From Cyanobium sp. C1_MAG_00004 (GTDB lineage Bacteria > Cyanobacteriota > Cyanobacteriia > PCC-6307 > Cyanobiaceae), in assembly GCA_027486935.1 (NCBI GenBank), contig JAIXOF010000099.1, forward strand, positions 33,629 through 97,628: DNA of 64,000 bases, written 5' to 3'. The position numbers were made by a program, and so were the translations under genes. Shown one piece after another: positions 46,621 through 55,674 of the stretch. Position 1 is the stretch's first letter, and each line of letters starts with the position of its first letter. The notes beneath the pieces were generated by a model, which was not told where the DNA came from, searched no databases, and saw only the letters and a program-made list of their open reading frames with translations.

Positions 46621-48021
46621 TCATTTGCCGATGCAGAAGCGTGAGAACACCCGATCGAGCACAGCCTCGCTGACCTCTTCACCGGTGATCTCCCCAAGAG
46701 CGCGCACGGCGGCCCGCAGGTCAATCGTCCAGAAATCCCAGGGCAGCTGCTGATCGGCCGCCTCGAGCGCCCGGCCCAGACTGGCGGCCGCCGCCGCGGC
46801 CAGATCGCGCTGGCGGTCGTTGAGGGCCAGTTGCAATCCCTGGCTGACCGTGGCGCCGCAACGGCGCAGCAGCTCCTGCACCAGCACCTCGGTGCCGGCG
46901 CCCGACAGCGCACTGCAACAGACCACCGGCTGGCTGCCGTCCGGGCCGGCAGAGCCCGGGGCCGCGGGGTCCTGCAGGCCCGCCGGCACCCCTGCTGCAT
47001 CGGCCTTGTTGCCAGCGATCAACAGCGGCGCACCCTCGGGCACCTGATCGAGCAGATCCTGGTCGGCGGCTGTCCAACCGCTCCCCAGGTCAAACAGCAA
47101 CAGCACCGCATCAGCCGCCGCCAGGGCGGCGCGTGAGCGTTCGATCCCCAGCTGCTCGATCGGATCAGCGGTGTCGCGAATCCCGGCCGTATCCAGCAGG
47201 GTCAGCGGCACCCCCTCGAGCACCAGCTCGCTCTCGAGCAGGTCGCGGGTGGTGCCGGGCAGGTCGGTGACAATCGCACGCTCACGCCGGCTGAGCCGGT
47301 TGAGCAGGCTCGATTTGCCGACGTTGGGCCGGCCGATGATCGCTACCCGCAGGCCATCGCGCAGCAGGGCCCCCTGGCGGGCCTCGGCCACCAGCAGCTC
47401 GAGCTGCTGGAGCACGGCGACCAGTTCGCCGGTCACGGCGGCCCCGTTCAAGGGCGGCAGATCCTCTTCGAAGTCGACCCGGGCCTCGAGCTCGGCCAAC
47501 TGATCCAGCAGCCGGGAGCGCAAGGGGTTGAGCCGCTGCTGCAGACCCCCGTCCAACCCCGCCATGGCCAGCTGGGCCCCGCGACGGCTGCGGGCGTTGA
47601 TCAGCTGGCTGACTGCCTCGGCCCGGGTGAGATCGAGCCGCCCGTTGAGAAACGCCCGTTGGCTGAATTCGCCGGGCCCGGCCCGGCGCGCCCCGGCCGC
47701 CAGCACCTGCTCGAGCACCCGGCGCACCGCCACCAGACCGCCGTGGCAGTGGAGCTCGACCACGTCTTCACGGGTGAAGCTGCGGGGTGCGCGCATCAGC
47801 AGCAGCAGGGCTTCATCGATGCGCTCACCGGTGTCCGGGTCGACCACATGGCCGTACAGCACCCGGTGGCTGTCCCAGGCCTGGGCGCCAGGGGCCACAA
47901 ACAGGCGCCTGCCGATCGCTTCGGCCTGGGGCCCGGACAGACGCACGATCGCAACGCTGCCCTCGCCGGGGGCCACCGCCGTGGCGACGGCGGCGATGGT
48001 GTCATCGCGGGTGAAACTCAA
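46621..48021 (-). CDS. mnmE: tRNA modification GTPase MnmE
   Basis: A 466-residue GTPase that, with MnmG, modifies wobble uridines of tRNA. The N-terminal folate-binding domain begins FTRDDTIAAVATAVAPGEGS. The G domain has the P-loop in IIGRPNVGKSSLLNRLSRRE, DLPGTTRDLLESELVLEG and LLIAGNKADA. The final residues FSRFCIGK hold the conserved CxGK cysteine. All parts are intact. Confidence 0.96.
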   Translation of the reverse strand: MSFTRDDTIAAVATAVAPGEGSVAIVRLSGPQAEAIGRRLFVAPGAQAWDSHRVLYGHVVDPDTGERIDEALLLLMRAPRSFTREDVVELHCHGGLVAVRRVLEQVLAAGARRAGPGEFSQRAFLNGRLDLTRAEAVSQLINARSRRGAQLAMAGLDGGLQQRLNPLRSRLLDQLAELEARVDFEEDLPPLNGAAVTGELVAVLQQLELLVAEARQGALLRDGLRVAIIGRPNVGKSSLLNRLSRRERAIVTDLPGTTRDLLESELVLEGVPLTLLDTAGIRDTADPIEQLGIERSRAALAAADAVLLLFDLGSGWTAADQDLLDQVPEGAPLLIAGNKADAAGVPAGLQDPAAPGSAGPDGSQPVVCCSALSGAGTEVLVQELLRRCGATVSQGLQLALNDRQRDLAAAAAASLGRALEAADQQLPWDFWTIDLRAAVRALGEITGEEVSEAVLDRVFSRFCIGK

Positions 48022-48088
48022 CCGGGTTCAGAGCGGCTCCAGCCCCCCCAGTCTTGGACAAGCTGGGGGAACCGTGACGACCCCAGCC

Positions 48089-48277
48089 TCAGGACCCGGC
48101 CAAGCCTGGAAACACCATCAGATCGATGTGGCCCCCGACGGGATGGCGCCATTCACGAAATTCATCGGCCAGGGCCTGATGCTCCTTTTGTAGGGAGTGA
48201 TCCTGCAGATTCTGCAGGCGTTGATGCACCAGATCGAGCGTGCTGTCGATCAACTCAGCCGCTTGTTCAGAGGTCAT
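48089..48277 (-). CDS. Small hypothetical protein
   Basis: A 62-residue frame with an ATG at 48277 (MTSEQAAELIDSTLDLVHQR), then a charged helix with LQKEHQALADEFREWRHPVG. There is no known domain or signal peptide. It sits 67 nt upstream of mnmE on the same strand. The amphipathic, protein-like sequence argues for a real gene, but it is not recognised. Confidence 0.5.
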   Translation of the reverse strand: MTSEQAAELIDSTLDLVHQRLQNLQDHSLQKEHQALADEFREWRHPVGGHIDLMVFPGLAGS

Positions 48278-48381
48278 GGTGATGCGCTGTCGATGGGCTC
48301 TTGTAGCCAGAGATCCGCAGCGATTCAGTAACGGTTGCGACCTGGTGGTCCGAGGGTGCTCAGATCCATACAGCGACCCAA

Positions 48382-48765
48382 CTAAATCCCCAGCACAGCC
48401 CGCAAACCATTCACAACCTTCTTCATCTCGGCCTCGGTGATCTGACCGGCCTCAAGCAACTGATTCGCCAGGGCCAACTTGGCCCGGCCCTCCTGCAGCC
48501 GCAACAAGCCCGTGCATGCCTTCCTGAACCCTGTCGGACCCAGGGGAATCATCAAGGCGACACCACCACCGACGTCACTCTGCATTCCCTGCTGGCTGGC
48601 AAATGGGCGATCAACGCTGTTGAGCTGACGGCCGTACAACACCAGCGTTGGCGGTGCACGATCAGTGACTGAACAGGTGCTGCCATCATCCAGGTTAATG
48701 TCAATTTTCGGCTGGGGCGGATAGGCGTTGAAATCCTCCAACTGAAGTCTTTCCCCGCCAATCAC
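48382..48765 (-). CDS. Third gene of a secreted-protein operon, function unknown
   Basis: A 127-residue protein if it starts at the GTG at 48765, which overlaps the preceding stop as GTGA. An upstream ATG at 48867 would add a hydrophobic leader (HVVGHGILLALLG) but overlap the previous gene by about 100 nt. The middle reads KIDINLDDGSTCSVTDRAPP and ALMIPLGPTGFRKACTGLLR, with two cysteines that could pair. The end (LALANQLLEAGQITEAEMKK) resembles a short SHOCT-like helical tail. No family is firmly recognised. Confidence 0.6.
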   Translation of the reverse strand: MIGGERLQLEDFNAYPPQPKIDINLDDGSTCSVTDRAPPTLVLYGRQLNSVDRPFASQQGMQSDVGGGVALMIPLGPTGFRKACTGLLRLQEGRAKLALANQLLEAGQITEAEMKKVVNGLRAVLGI

Positions 48766-49184
48766 GGGTTGACCCAAAAGCGCGAGCAGGATTCCGTGGC
48801 CAACAACATGGAGCCACCAAGGCGCCCCGCCTCCATGCGCTCGACGGGCGGCTGATAAAGGACGCATGCGAAGTAGGGAGTACGCGTAGAGACCTCAGCC
48901 GGGAAGCTGATCATCAACTTTCGTATTTTGTTGGGAGGTATTTTGAATTGATCCGGCGAAATAGTGACACCTTCACTCAGAACCGGACCCGGGGTCTCCT
49001 GATCCTTACCAGGCCCCTTGAGACGCACTGTCAACTCAACCGCACTTTTGCGGGTGTGGGAGACAGCCATCTTGACCCGGACCATGCCGCTCTTGACGGG
49101 AAATTCCCGTTGTTCAAGAAAGGCGGTCTGGGCAGAGACCTGCCCAGACCAAAGCACTGCCAAAAGCAGAAGAACTCGCTTCAC
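48762..49184 (-). CDS. Secreted pilus-chaperone-like protein
   Basis: A 140-residue protein from a GTG at 49184. Residues 1-18 (KRVLLLLAVLWSGQVSA) are a signal peptide. The mature part has SHTRKSAVELTVRLKGPG, then ITISPDQFKIPPNKIRKLMI-type strands (from VTISPDQFKIPPNKIRK), which recall the N-terminal Ig domain of periplasmic pilus chaperones. The similarity is by eye and the second domain is missing. It starts 2 nt after the pilin-like gene. Confidence 0.65.
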   Translation of the reverse strand: MKRVLLLLAVLWSGQVSAQTAFLEQREFPVKSGMVRVKMAVSHTRKSAVELTVRLKGPGKDQETPGPVLSEGVTISPDQFKIPPNKIRKLMISFPAEVSTRTPYFACVLYQPPVERMEAGRLGGSMLLATESCSRFWVNP

Positions 49185-49186
49185 AA

Positions 49187-49642
49187 TCAGAGCGACGTAC
49201 AGGTTGCCGTCGCCTTCAAGGCGTATTCGCCAGCCGTCAACAGCCTGGCTTCATTGTCCTGAGCAATGGAAGCGGTGATGTCGCCTTCCTGGCGGATGAC
49301 CCCGCCGGAGGGCTTGCTGGCTGCTTCTGAAGTGGTCGAGCGATTGACGACCAGATCAGCCAAGCCAATGGTGGGAATCGAGGCAGCAGCCCCTTTCGGG
49401 GCCTCCTGACCGATGGCGCTCAGCACAAGCTTGGTGTTGCCATTCGCGACATAGCTGAAGCGACCAGCACCACTCAAAAGATCGCCAGCCGGCGAGATGG
49501 CCATGCTGATCGCGCCCTTGTCGTTGCTGATGTTGCAGAACGTCGGAGCTCTACCTTGAGCATCAATGTTGGCACTGCTCGCCAACAAAGGGGCCGGAGA
49601 AATCAGGAAAGCAGCCGCAACAGCTGCCTGAAGGACCTTCAT
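49187..49642 (-). CDS. Secreted pilin/spore-coat-U-like protein
   Basis: A 151-residue protein starting at MKVLQAAVAAAFLISPAPLL, a signal peptide cut near LLASS-A. The mature chain is Ser/Ala/Gly-rich with a cysteine near each end (RAPTFCNISNDKG and LKATATCTSL), the pattern of small disulfide-closed pilin or coat-U subunits. The ATG at 49642 is preferred over 49666. It is the first gene of a three-gene minus-strand operon. Confidence 0.65.
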   Translation of the reverse strand: MKVLQAAVAAAFLISPAPLLASSANIDAQGRAPTFCNISNDKGAISMAISPAGDLLSGAGRFSYVANGNTKLVLSAIGQEAPKGAAASIPTIGLADLVVNRSTTSEAASKPSGGVIRQEGDITASIAQDNEARLLTAGEYALKATATCTSL

Positions 49643-49796
49643 GGGAAGGGATGAAATTGGGCCCACCCGTCATAACGATCTGAACCTTCAGATTTCGCGC
49701 CAGGCCTGTTTCACACCAGATCCTGCAAAAGTCTTCAGCACCGTGTTTCAGATGCTGAGCTTCTTGCTGCAGATCAGCGGTAGCGAACGTCTCGAC

Positions 49797-52103
49797 TCAA
49801 CCGATCCCGGTGCGGGCGATGTCGAGCACATCCGCCATGGCGCGGATCTGGTTGAGGGTGCCCATGAGCTGGGTGGCACTCTGCAGCTCGACCCGCAGGT
49901 CGATGCGGGCAGGCTTGCCGGGACTGGTGCGCACCCGGGCATCGCTGACGTTGATGCGGTGGTCGGACAGCCGCATCAGGATGTCCTTGAGCACACCGAC
50001 CCGATCCAGCACTTCGATCCGGAGCTGGACTGGGTAGCGGCGCTGCTGGGCTTCGCTGGCCGGATTCCAGCGCACCGGCAGTCTGCGGGCGACCGGAATC
50101 TGCTGAACATTGCCGCAGTCCTGGCGATGAATGGTGATGCCGTGGTTGCCCAGGGAGACCGATCCGACGATCGGCTCGCCGGGCAGCGGGCTGCAGCATC
50201 CCCCCATGCGGTAATCGAGTCCTTCGAGCCCCAGGATCGGGTTGGCGACACCAGCGCCATGGGTGGGCGAAGACACCAGCATTTCGCCCTGGGCAGCCAC
50301 TTCGGCCGCCAGCTCCTCATTGCTCTTGGGCGGTGCCTCGACGGCACTGGCCAGGCGAATTTCCTCGCGCAGGCGGTTGAGCACCTGGTGCAGGGTGACG
50401 CCACCGAACCCCAACGAGGCCAGCAGATCCTCGGTGCCGACCAGGTTGCATCGGCGCGCCACCTGGGCCATGGCCTCACCGTGAAGCAGGGCATCAAAGC
50501 CGTCGCGCCCCAGCTCGCGCTCGAGCATCTCGGTGCCGCGGGCGATGTTCTCATCGCGGTGGCTGTTCTTGTACCACTGGCGAATGCGGTTGCGGGCCGT
50601 CGGCGTGGCGACAAAGTTGAGCCAGTCGAGGCTCGGATGGGCCGTTTTGGCGGTAATCACCTGCACAAAGTCGCCGTTCTGCAACGGCGTGACCAGCGGA
50701 CAGAGGCGGTCGTTGATGCGCACACCCTGGCAATGATTACCGACCTCTGAGTGAATGCGATAGGCAAAATCCACAGCTGTGGAGCCCTTGCGCAGGCCTA
50801 CGACATCGCCCTTGGGGGTGAACACGAACACCTCTTCGTCAAAGAGGTCTTCTTTGATCGAGCGCAGAAAATCGCCGCTGTCCTCACCACCATCGTCCTT
50901 CTGCCAGTCGACCAGCTGACGCAACCAGTTGAACCGCTCGGCATCGGCACCGGAAGCGGCCGGTGATCCGCCTTCCTTGTACTTCCAATGGGCGGCGATG
51001 CCGTACTCGGCCACCTGGTGCATCTCGGCGGTGCGGATCTGCACCTCGATCGGCCGGTGACGGCCGATCACCGCGGTGTGCAGCGACTGGTAACCGTTGG
51101 GCTTGGGCAGACCGATGTAGTCCTTGAACCGGCCGGGGATGGGGCGGAAGGTGTCATGCACCACCGCCAGCGCCCGGTAACAGCACTCGAGGTTGGGGCA
51201 GATCAGCCGCAGCGCCGCCACGTCGTAGATCTCGTGGAAGGCCTTCTGCTGCCGTTGCATCTTGCTCCAGATGCCATAGAGGTGCTTGGGGCGGCCGCTC
51301 ACCTCGCAGGCCTGCAGGCCAGAGGCCGCCAGCCGGTCGCGCAGCAGCTGCACGGTGGTGCCCAGACGCTCCTCTCGCTCGCTGCGCTTGGTGGCGACCT
51401 GCTGCTGGACGTCGCGGTAGGCCTCGGGTTCGAGGATCTTGAAGGCCAGATCTTCCAGTTCCCACTTGAACCGGCCGATGCCCAGGCGGTTGGCCAGGGG
51501 GGCGTAGATCTCGCGGGTTTCGCGGGCGATGCGCTGCTGTTTCTCAGGCTTGAGCGAGCCCAGCGTGCGCATGTTGTGCAACCGGTCGGCCAGCTTCACC
51601 AGCACGACACGGATGTCACTGGCCATGGCCAGAAACATGCGCCGCAGGTTTTCGGCCTGGGCTTCGGTCTTGTTGGTGAAATGGATGCCGCCGAGCTTGG
51701 TGACACCCTCGACCAGGGCCCGCACCTCGGTCCCGAAGTGGGCTTCGACCTCGTCGGGGGTAACCGCGGTGTCCTCGACGACATCATGCAGAAAGCCAGC
51801 GGCAATCACGCCGGCGCTGGCACCGATGTCGCGCAACAGGTCGGCCACCGCGACCGGGTGGCAGATGTAGGGCTCACCACTGGCGCGGTACTGCCCCTCG
51901 TGCAGCTGATAGGCAAAGTCAAAGGCAGAGGCCAGCAGGGCCTCAGAATCGGTGGGGCAGCTTTCGCCGGCACCGGGCGGCACGTGCTCGATGCAGCGCT
52001 GCAGCCAGTCGGGCAGGGCGATGCCATAGTCAGCCGGTGCGCTGATCGCCAGGCGGCCCCGTTGCTGCAACGTGGGTGGCCTATCCGGCACCGCCTTGAG
52101 CAT
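49797..52103 (-). CDS. spoT: Bifunctional (p)ppGpp synthetase/hydrolase
   Basis: A 768-residue Rel/SpoT homologue. The HD hydrolase has IAAGFLHDVVEDTAVTPDEV and LVKLADRLHNMRTLGSLKPE; the synthetase has FKDYIGLPKPNGYQSLHTAV; TGS (FVFTPKGDVVGLRKGSTAVD) and C-terminal ACT (VGVLKDILMRLSDHRINVSD) domains follow. It makes and removes the stringent-response alarmone. The start at 52103 (MLKAVPDRPP) lies 73 nt from the divergent ABC gene. Both catalytic domains appear intact. Confidence 0.96.
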   Translation of the reverse strand: MLKAVPDRPPTLQQRGRLAISAPADYGIALPDWLQRCIEHVPPGAGESCPTDSEALLASAFDFAYQLHEGQYRASGEPYICHPVAVADLLRDIGASAGVIAAGFLHDVVEDTAVTPDEVEAHFGTEVRALVEGVTKLGGIHFTNKTEAQAENLRRMFLAMASDIRVVLVKLADRLHNMRTLGSLKPEKQQRIARETREIYAPLANRLGIGRFKWELEDLAFKILEPEAYRDVQQQVATKRSEREERLGTTVQLLRDRLAASGLQACEVSGRPKHLYGIWSKMQRQQKAFHEIYDVAALRLICPNLECCYRALAVVHDTFRPIPGRFKDYIGLPKPNGYQSLHTAVIGRHRPIEVQIRTAEMHQVAEYGIAAHWKYKEGGSPAASGADAERFNWLRQLVDWQKDDGGEDSGDFLRSIKEDLFDEEVFVFTPKGDVVGLRKGSTAVDFAYRIHSEVGNHCQGVRINDRLCPLVTPLQNGDFVQVITAKTAHPSLDWLNFVATPTARNRIRQWYKNSHRDENIARGTEMLERELGRDGFDALLHGEAMAQVARRCNLVGTEDLLASLGFGGVTLHQVLNRLREEIRLASAVEAPPKSNEELAAEVAAQGEMLVSSPTHGAGVANPILGLEGLDYRMGGCCSPLPGEPIVGSVSLGNHGITIHRQDCGNVQQIPVARRLPVRWNPASEAQQRRYPVQLRIEVLDRVGVLKDILMRLSDHRINVSDARVRTSPGKPARIDLRVELQSATQLMGTLNQIRAMADVLDIARTGIG

Positions 52104-52176
52104 CCCGGCCTGCAATTCACCCCATCGTATGCAGCAGGGCGCAGCATGGGTCCGTTGTGCGGATCCGCCGATCGCC

Positions 52177-53796
52177 ATGGGGGCCGAACCAGTGCTGCAG
52201 CTGCGGGATCTGGTGGTGCGTTATCCCGGAGCACCGGCGCCCACCCTGGCGGGTCTGAGCCTGGAGCTCGGCCGCGGCCAGCGGCTGGCCCTGGTGGGCC
52301 CGTCAGGCTGCGGCAAGAGCACGGTGGCCCGGGCGGTGCTGCAGCTGCTGCCGCCAGGAAGCCAGTGCCAAGGGGGGCTGCAGCTGGCCGGGGTCGATCC
52401 CCGCAACCTGCAGGGGGCGGCGCTGCAGCGGCTGCGGGGCACCGCTGTGGGCCTGGTGTTCCAGGACCCGATGACCCGGCTCAACCCGCTGCTGACCATC
52501 GGCGAACACCTGCGCGACACCCTGCAGGCCCACAGGCCCGATCAGGCTGACCCCATCCGGCGGCAGCGGGCCACGGCGCTGCTGGCGCGGGTTGGCATCC
52601 CCCCCGAGCGTTATGGCAGCTACCCGCACGAATTCAGCGGCGGCATGCGCCAGCGGGTGGCCATCGCCCTGGCGATGGCGCTCAACCCCAGCCTGGTGAT
52701 CGCCGATGAGCCCACCACCAGCCTGGATGTGGCCGTGGCCGCCCAGGTGATGGCCGAACTGAGCGACCTCTGCCGCGAGAGCGGCAGCGCCCTGTTGCTG
52801 ATCAGCCACAACCTGGCCCTGGCGGGGCAATGGTGCGATCAGATCGCGGTGCTGGATCAGGGGCGCCTGGTGGAGCAGGCCCCCGCCCGTCAGCTGTTGT
52901 TGACGCCCCGTTCGCCCCTGGCACAGCGGTTGGTCGCCCGGGCCCGCGAGCTGGAGGCCAGCTGCAGTCCAGCCCCACCGCCGGCGGCCCAGCTGCTGGC
53001 GATCGACAACCTGCGCTGCTGGCATCGCCTGGGGGGACCGCCCTGGCAGCCCCGCTGGCTCAAGGCGGTCGACGGGGTCAGCCTGCGGTTGCAGGCCGGT
53101 GAAACGGTTGGCCTGGTGGGCGCCTCGGGCTGCGGCAAGAGCACCCTCTGCCTTGCCCTGATGGGACTGGCCGAGGTGCGGGGGGGCACTGTGCGGCTCC
53201 AAGGCCAGGACCTGCTGACGGGCCGGGGGGCCGGCCGGCGACTGCTGCGGCGGCGCATTCAGATGGTGTTTCAGGACCCATTGGCCTGCCTCAACCCGCA
53301 GATGCGGGTGGGCGAGGCGATCGCCGACCCGCTGCTGATCCACGGTCTCGCCAGCCCCGCTGCGGCCCGTCAACGGGCCCGGGAGCTGCTGGAGGCCGTG
53401 GGCCTCAGCCCGGCCGAAGCCTTTGAAGGGCGGCGGCCCCGCCAGCTGTCGGGCGGGCAGCAGCAGCGGGTGGCGATCGCCAGGGCCCTGATCCTGGAGC
53501 CCAGGCTGCTGCTCTGCGACGAGAGCGTCAGCATGCTCGACGCCGAGGTGCAGGCCGAGATCCTGGCCCTGCTGCGCCAGCTACAGCAGAAGTTGGGGCT
53601 GGGGCTGCTGTTCGTGACCCACGACCTGGCGGTGGCCAGCGGCTTCTGCCACCGGGTGATCGTGCTCGATGGGGGCCGGATCGTGGAGGAGGGGCCGGGC
53701 GCCGCGCTGCTGGCCGACCCCCAAGCGGCGATCACCCGCCAGCTCGTGGCGGCGTGCCCAAGGCTGCCCGTGGGGCGGCATGCCCAGAGCAATTAA
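52177..53796 (+). CDS. ABC transporter ATPase with two cassettes (peptide/nickel type)
   Basis: A 539-residue protein with two complete ABC domains. Cassette one: LALVGPSGCGKSTVARAVLQ, signature FSGGMRQRVAIALAMALNPS, Walker B LVIADEPTTSLD. Cassette two: VGLVGASGCGKSTLCLALMG, LSGGQQQRVAIARALILEPR and LLCDESVSMLD. The DppD/DppF-type fusion suggests import of peptides or nickel. No permease or binding-protein gene is adjacent, so partners must lie elsewhere. Confidence 0.92.
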   Translation: MGAEPVLQLRDLVVRYPGAPAPTLAGLSLELGRGQRLALVGPSGCGKSTVARAVLQLLPPGSQCQGGLQLAGVDPRNLQGAALQRLRGTAVGLVFQDPMTRLNPLLTIGEHLRDTLQAHRPDQADPIRRQRATALLARVGIPPERYGSYPHEFSGGMRQRVAIALAMALNPSLVIADEPTTSLDVAVAAQVMAELSDLCRESGSALLLISHNLALAGQWCDQIAVLDQGRLVEQAPARQLLLTPRSPLAQRLVARARELEASCSPAPPPAAQLLAIDNLRCWHRLGGPPWQPRWLKAVDGVSLRLQAGETVGLVGASGCGKSTLCLALMGLAEVRGGTVRLQGQDLLTGRGAGRRLLRRRIQMVFQDPLACLNPQMRVGEAIADPLLIHGLASPAAARQRARELLEAVGLSPAEAFEGRRPRQLSGGQQQRVAIARALILEPRLLLCDESVSMLDAEVQAEILALLRQLQQKLGLGLLFVTHDLAVASGFCHRVIVLDGGRIVEEGPGAALLADPQAAITRQLVAACPRLPVGRHAQSN

Positions 53797-54323
53797 TGGA
53801 CATGGCCACTCCTGTCAAAGTCATTGATGATGTCGACGGACACGCCCTTTTCAGTCACGTCCCAATAAGCAAATCCTTTTTTTCCAAAAAAGATGTCGTA
53901 AAATACTGTATCCTCACTTCCCGAAGCTACGTTCATCATGGCAACCCCAGGCGGCATGTGGACGCAGGTCGGCGCCGAATATTTAACGGGTTTCTGATTG
54001 TCGTAATAGAGGGTTGCTTCCCCTTGAATTAAGCAATCAATCCCTCCGAAGTCGTGCTTGTGAATCGGCGTCCTTGTTCCGGCCTTCCGCCGGCTTAAAA
54101 AGACAGTCACTTCAACGTCCCCTTGGGGCACTCTGTTAAGAATCGGAATTCTTGTGAGGGCTGGCGCAGGGAGCTTGGGGACAGCGCCCGACTCGATGAC
54201 CTGCTGAATGGTTTGACCATGAGCCTGGCCGGCCATCGACAACACGCATGCAATCAAGAGGTTCCCAAAGACCTGCCGGCGTGGGGCGCACACCGATTGT
54301 CCTGTACGTTGCTGGTCTTGCAT
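53793..54323 (-). CDS. Secreted cupin-domain protein
   Basis: A 176-residue protein with a signal peptide (VFGNLLIACVLSMAGQAHG) and a cupin core, TPIHKHDFGGIDCLIQGEAT, then VHMPPGVAMMNVASGSEDTV. The first cupin motif keeps HxH and the glutamate-like position, so a metal site is plausible. The region is AT-richer than its neighbours. Its stop overlaps that of the convergent ABC gene by 4 nt. The substrate is unknown. Confidence 0.8.
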   Translation of the reverse strand: MQDQQRTGQSVCAPRRQVFGNLLIACVLSMAGQAHGQTIQQVIESGAVPKLPAPALTRIPILNRVPQGDVEVTVFLSRRKAGTRTPIHKHDFGGIDCLIQGEATLYYDNQKPVKYSAPTCVHMPPGVAMMNVASGSEDTVFYDIFFGKKGFAYWDVTEKGVSVDIINDFDRSGHVH

Positions 54324-54429
54324 GATCGTTTTCAGGCGTCAAACAGATTTCCCGCACAGTAAGCACAGAAACTTCGCCGTCAACACATGATTGCAATCAA
54401 TCCCCGAAATGAAGCCTGGGCTGCCCTGA

Positions 54430-54660
54430 TCAGCCCAGGGTCCACCAGGAGGCCTTGAGGAAATAGTCCTCGTCTTCGTACTCCACCAGGGCGCCGCCGT
54501 TGTGGTCGACGAAATCGCGACTGACCACATCGAAACCGACCTCGCGGCCGTGCACGGCGACGGCATCGACGTCGGCCGCCGCTGCGGTGGCCATCGCCTG
54601 CTGCAGGCCGGGGTCCTGGCGCACGACGGCGATGAAGGCCGCCAAAGCTTCTGCAGACAT
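54430..54660 (-). CDS. Nif11-type protein without a cysteine core
   Basis: A 76-residue protein starting MSAEALAAFIAVVRQDPGLQ, with AGFDxS-type GREVGFDVVSRDFVDHNGGA, the helical Nif11/NHLP leader pattern. Prochlorosin-type relatives end in a cysteine-containing core; here the tail is LVEYEDEDYFLKASWW, acidic and without cysteine. No lanthionine synthetase is nearby. It may be a stand-alone Nif11 protein. Confidence 0.72.
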   Translation of the reverse strand: MSAEALAAFIAVVRQDPGLQQAMATAAAADVDAVAVHGREVGFDVVSRDFVDHNGGALVEYEDEDYFLKASWWTLG

Positions 54661-54699
54661 CGCTGGTGGAACGACGGGTGGAAGCACCAGTCTGGAGCC

Positions 54700-55674
54700 T
54701 CAGCCCACCGCTTCAGGCGACTGAAGTCCAACGCGGCGACGCAACAGCGCCAGCAGCTTCTCGAACACCGGCGGCAGGGGGGCCTGGCAGACCAGGCGAT
54801 CCCCGGTGATCGGGTGATCCAGGCCCAGCTGCACCGCATGCAGGGCCTGGCCCGGCAGAGCCAGCGGCAGGTTGCGGCAGCGCGAGTACACCGGATCGCC
54901 CACGATCGGGTGGTTCATGTGGGCGCAGTGCACCCGGATCTGGTGGGTGCGACCGGTGTCCAGCTTGAAACGCAGCAGGGCGTGGTCGCCCAGGCGCTCG
55001 ACCACACGCCAGTGGGTGCAGGCATGACGGCCGCTGGCGTCGCTGACGACGGCGTACTTCTTGCGGTCGACCGGGTGGCGGCCGATGGCGCCGATGATCG
55101 TGCCGTGGTCGGCCGGCGGCTGGCCGTGCACCACCGCCAGGTACTCGCGGCTGGCGATGCGCGTCTGGATCTGCACCTGCAGCCGCACCAGGGCCTGCTG
55201 GCTCTTGGCGACGACGATGCAGCCCGTGGTGTCCTTGTCGAGGCGGTGCACGATGCCGGGGCGCATCTCACCACCGATCCCGGGCAGGTCGGGGCAGTGG
55301 TGCAGCAGGCCGTTGACCAGAGTGCCGTCCTTGTTGCCGGGCGCCGGATGCACCGTGAGCCCGGCGGGTTTGTTGAGCACGATCAGATGGGCGTCCTCAA
55401 ACAGCACGTCCAGGGGCATCGCCTGGGGCACGAGGTACTCCAGGGGCTCGGGCGGGGGCATCCACAGCTCGACCACATCGTCGGGGCGCAGGGGCGTCTT
55501 GGCCCGGCCGGTGACGCCGTTGACCCGCACGTAGCCGGCATCGATGAACTTCTGAATCCGGGCCCGGCTCTGTTCGGGCCGCTGGCTGACCAGCCAGCGA
55601 TCCAGGCGCATCGGCAACGGCCTGGGGTAGCTGAGGGTGACCAGCTCGCCTTCACCTTCGCCGAAGGCGCTCAT
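54700..55674 (-). CDS. rluD: RluD-type large-subunit pseudouridine synthase
   Basis: A 324-residue pseudouridine synthase with an S4 domain (MRLDRWLVSQRPEQSRARIQ) and the catalytic motif RPGIVHRLDKDTTGCIVVAK, aspartate present. The C-terminal signature is DTGRTHQIRVHCAHMNHPIV. In E. coli RluD acts on helix 69 of 23S rRNA; the exact target here is inferred. The start overlaps the rbgA stop as ATGA. Confidence 0.92.
   Translation of the reverse strand: MSAFGEGEGELVTLSYPRPLPMRLDRWLVSQRPEQSRARIQKFIDAGYVRVNGVTGRAKTPLRPDDVVELWMPPPEPLEYLVPQAMPLDVLFEDAHLIVLNKPAGLTVHPAPGNKDGTLVNGLLHHCPDLPGIGGEMRPGIVHRLDKDTTGCIVVAKSQQALVRLQVQIQTRIASREYLAVVHGQPPADHGTIIGAIGRHPVDRKKYAVVSDASGRHACTHWRVVERLGDHALLRFKLDTGRTHQIRVHCAHMNHPIVGDPVYSRCRNLPLALPGQALHAVQLGLDHPITGDRLVCQAPLPPVFEKLLALLRRRVGLQSPEAVG

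Noticed and set aside
54430..54660. Prochlorosin-type lanthipeptide precursor
   Set aside because: The tail has no cysteine and no lanthionine synthetase lies in the window.
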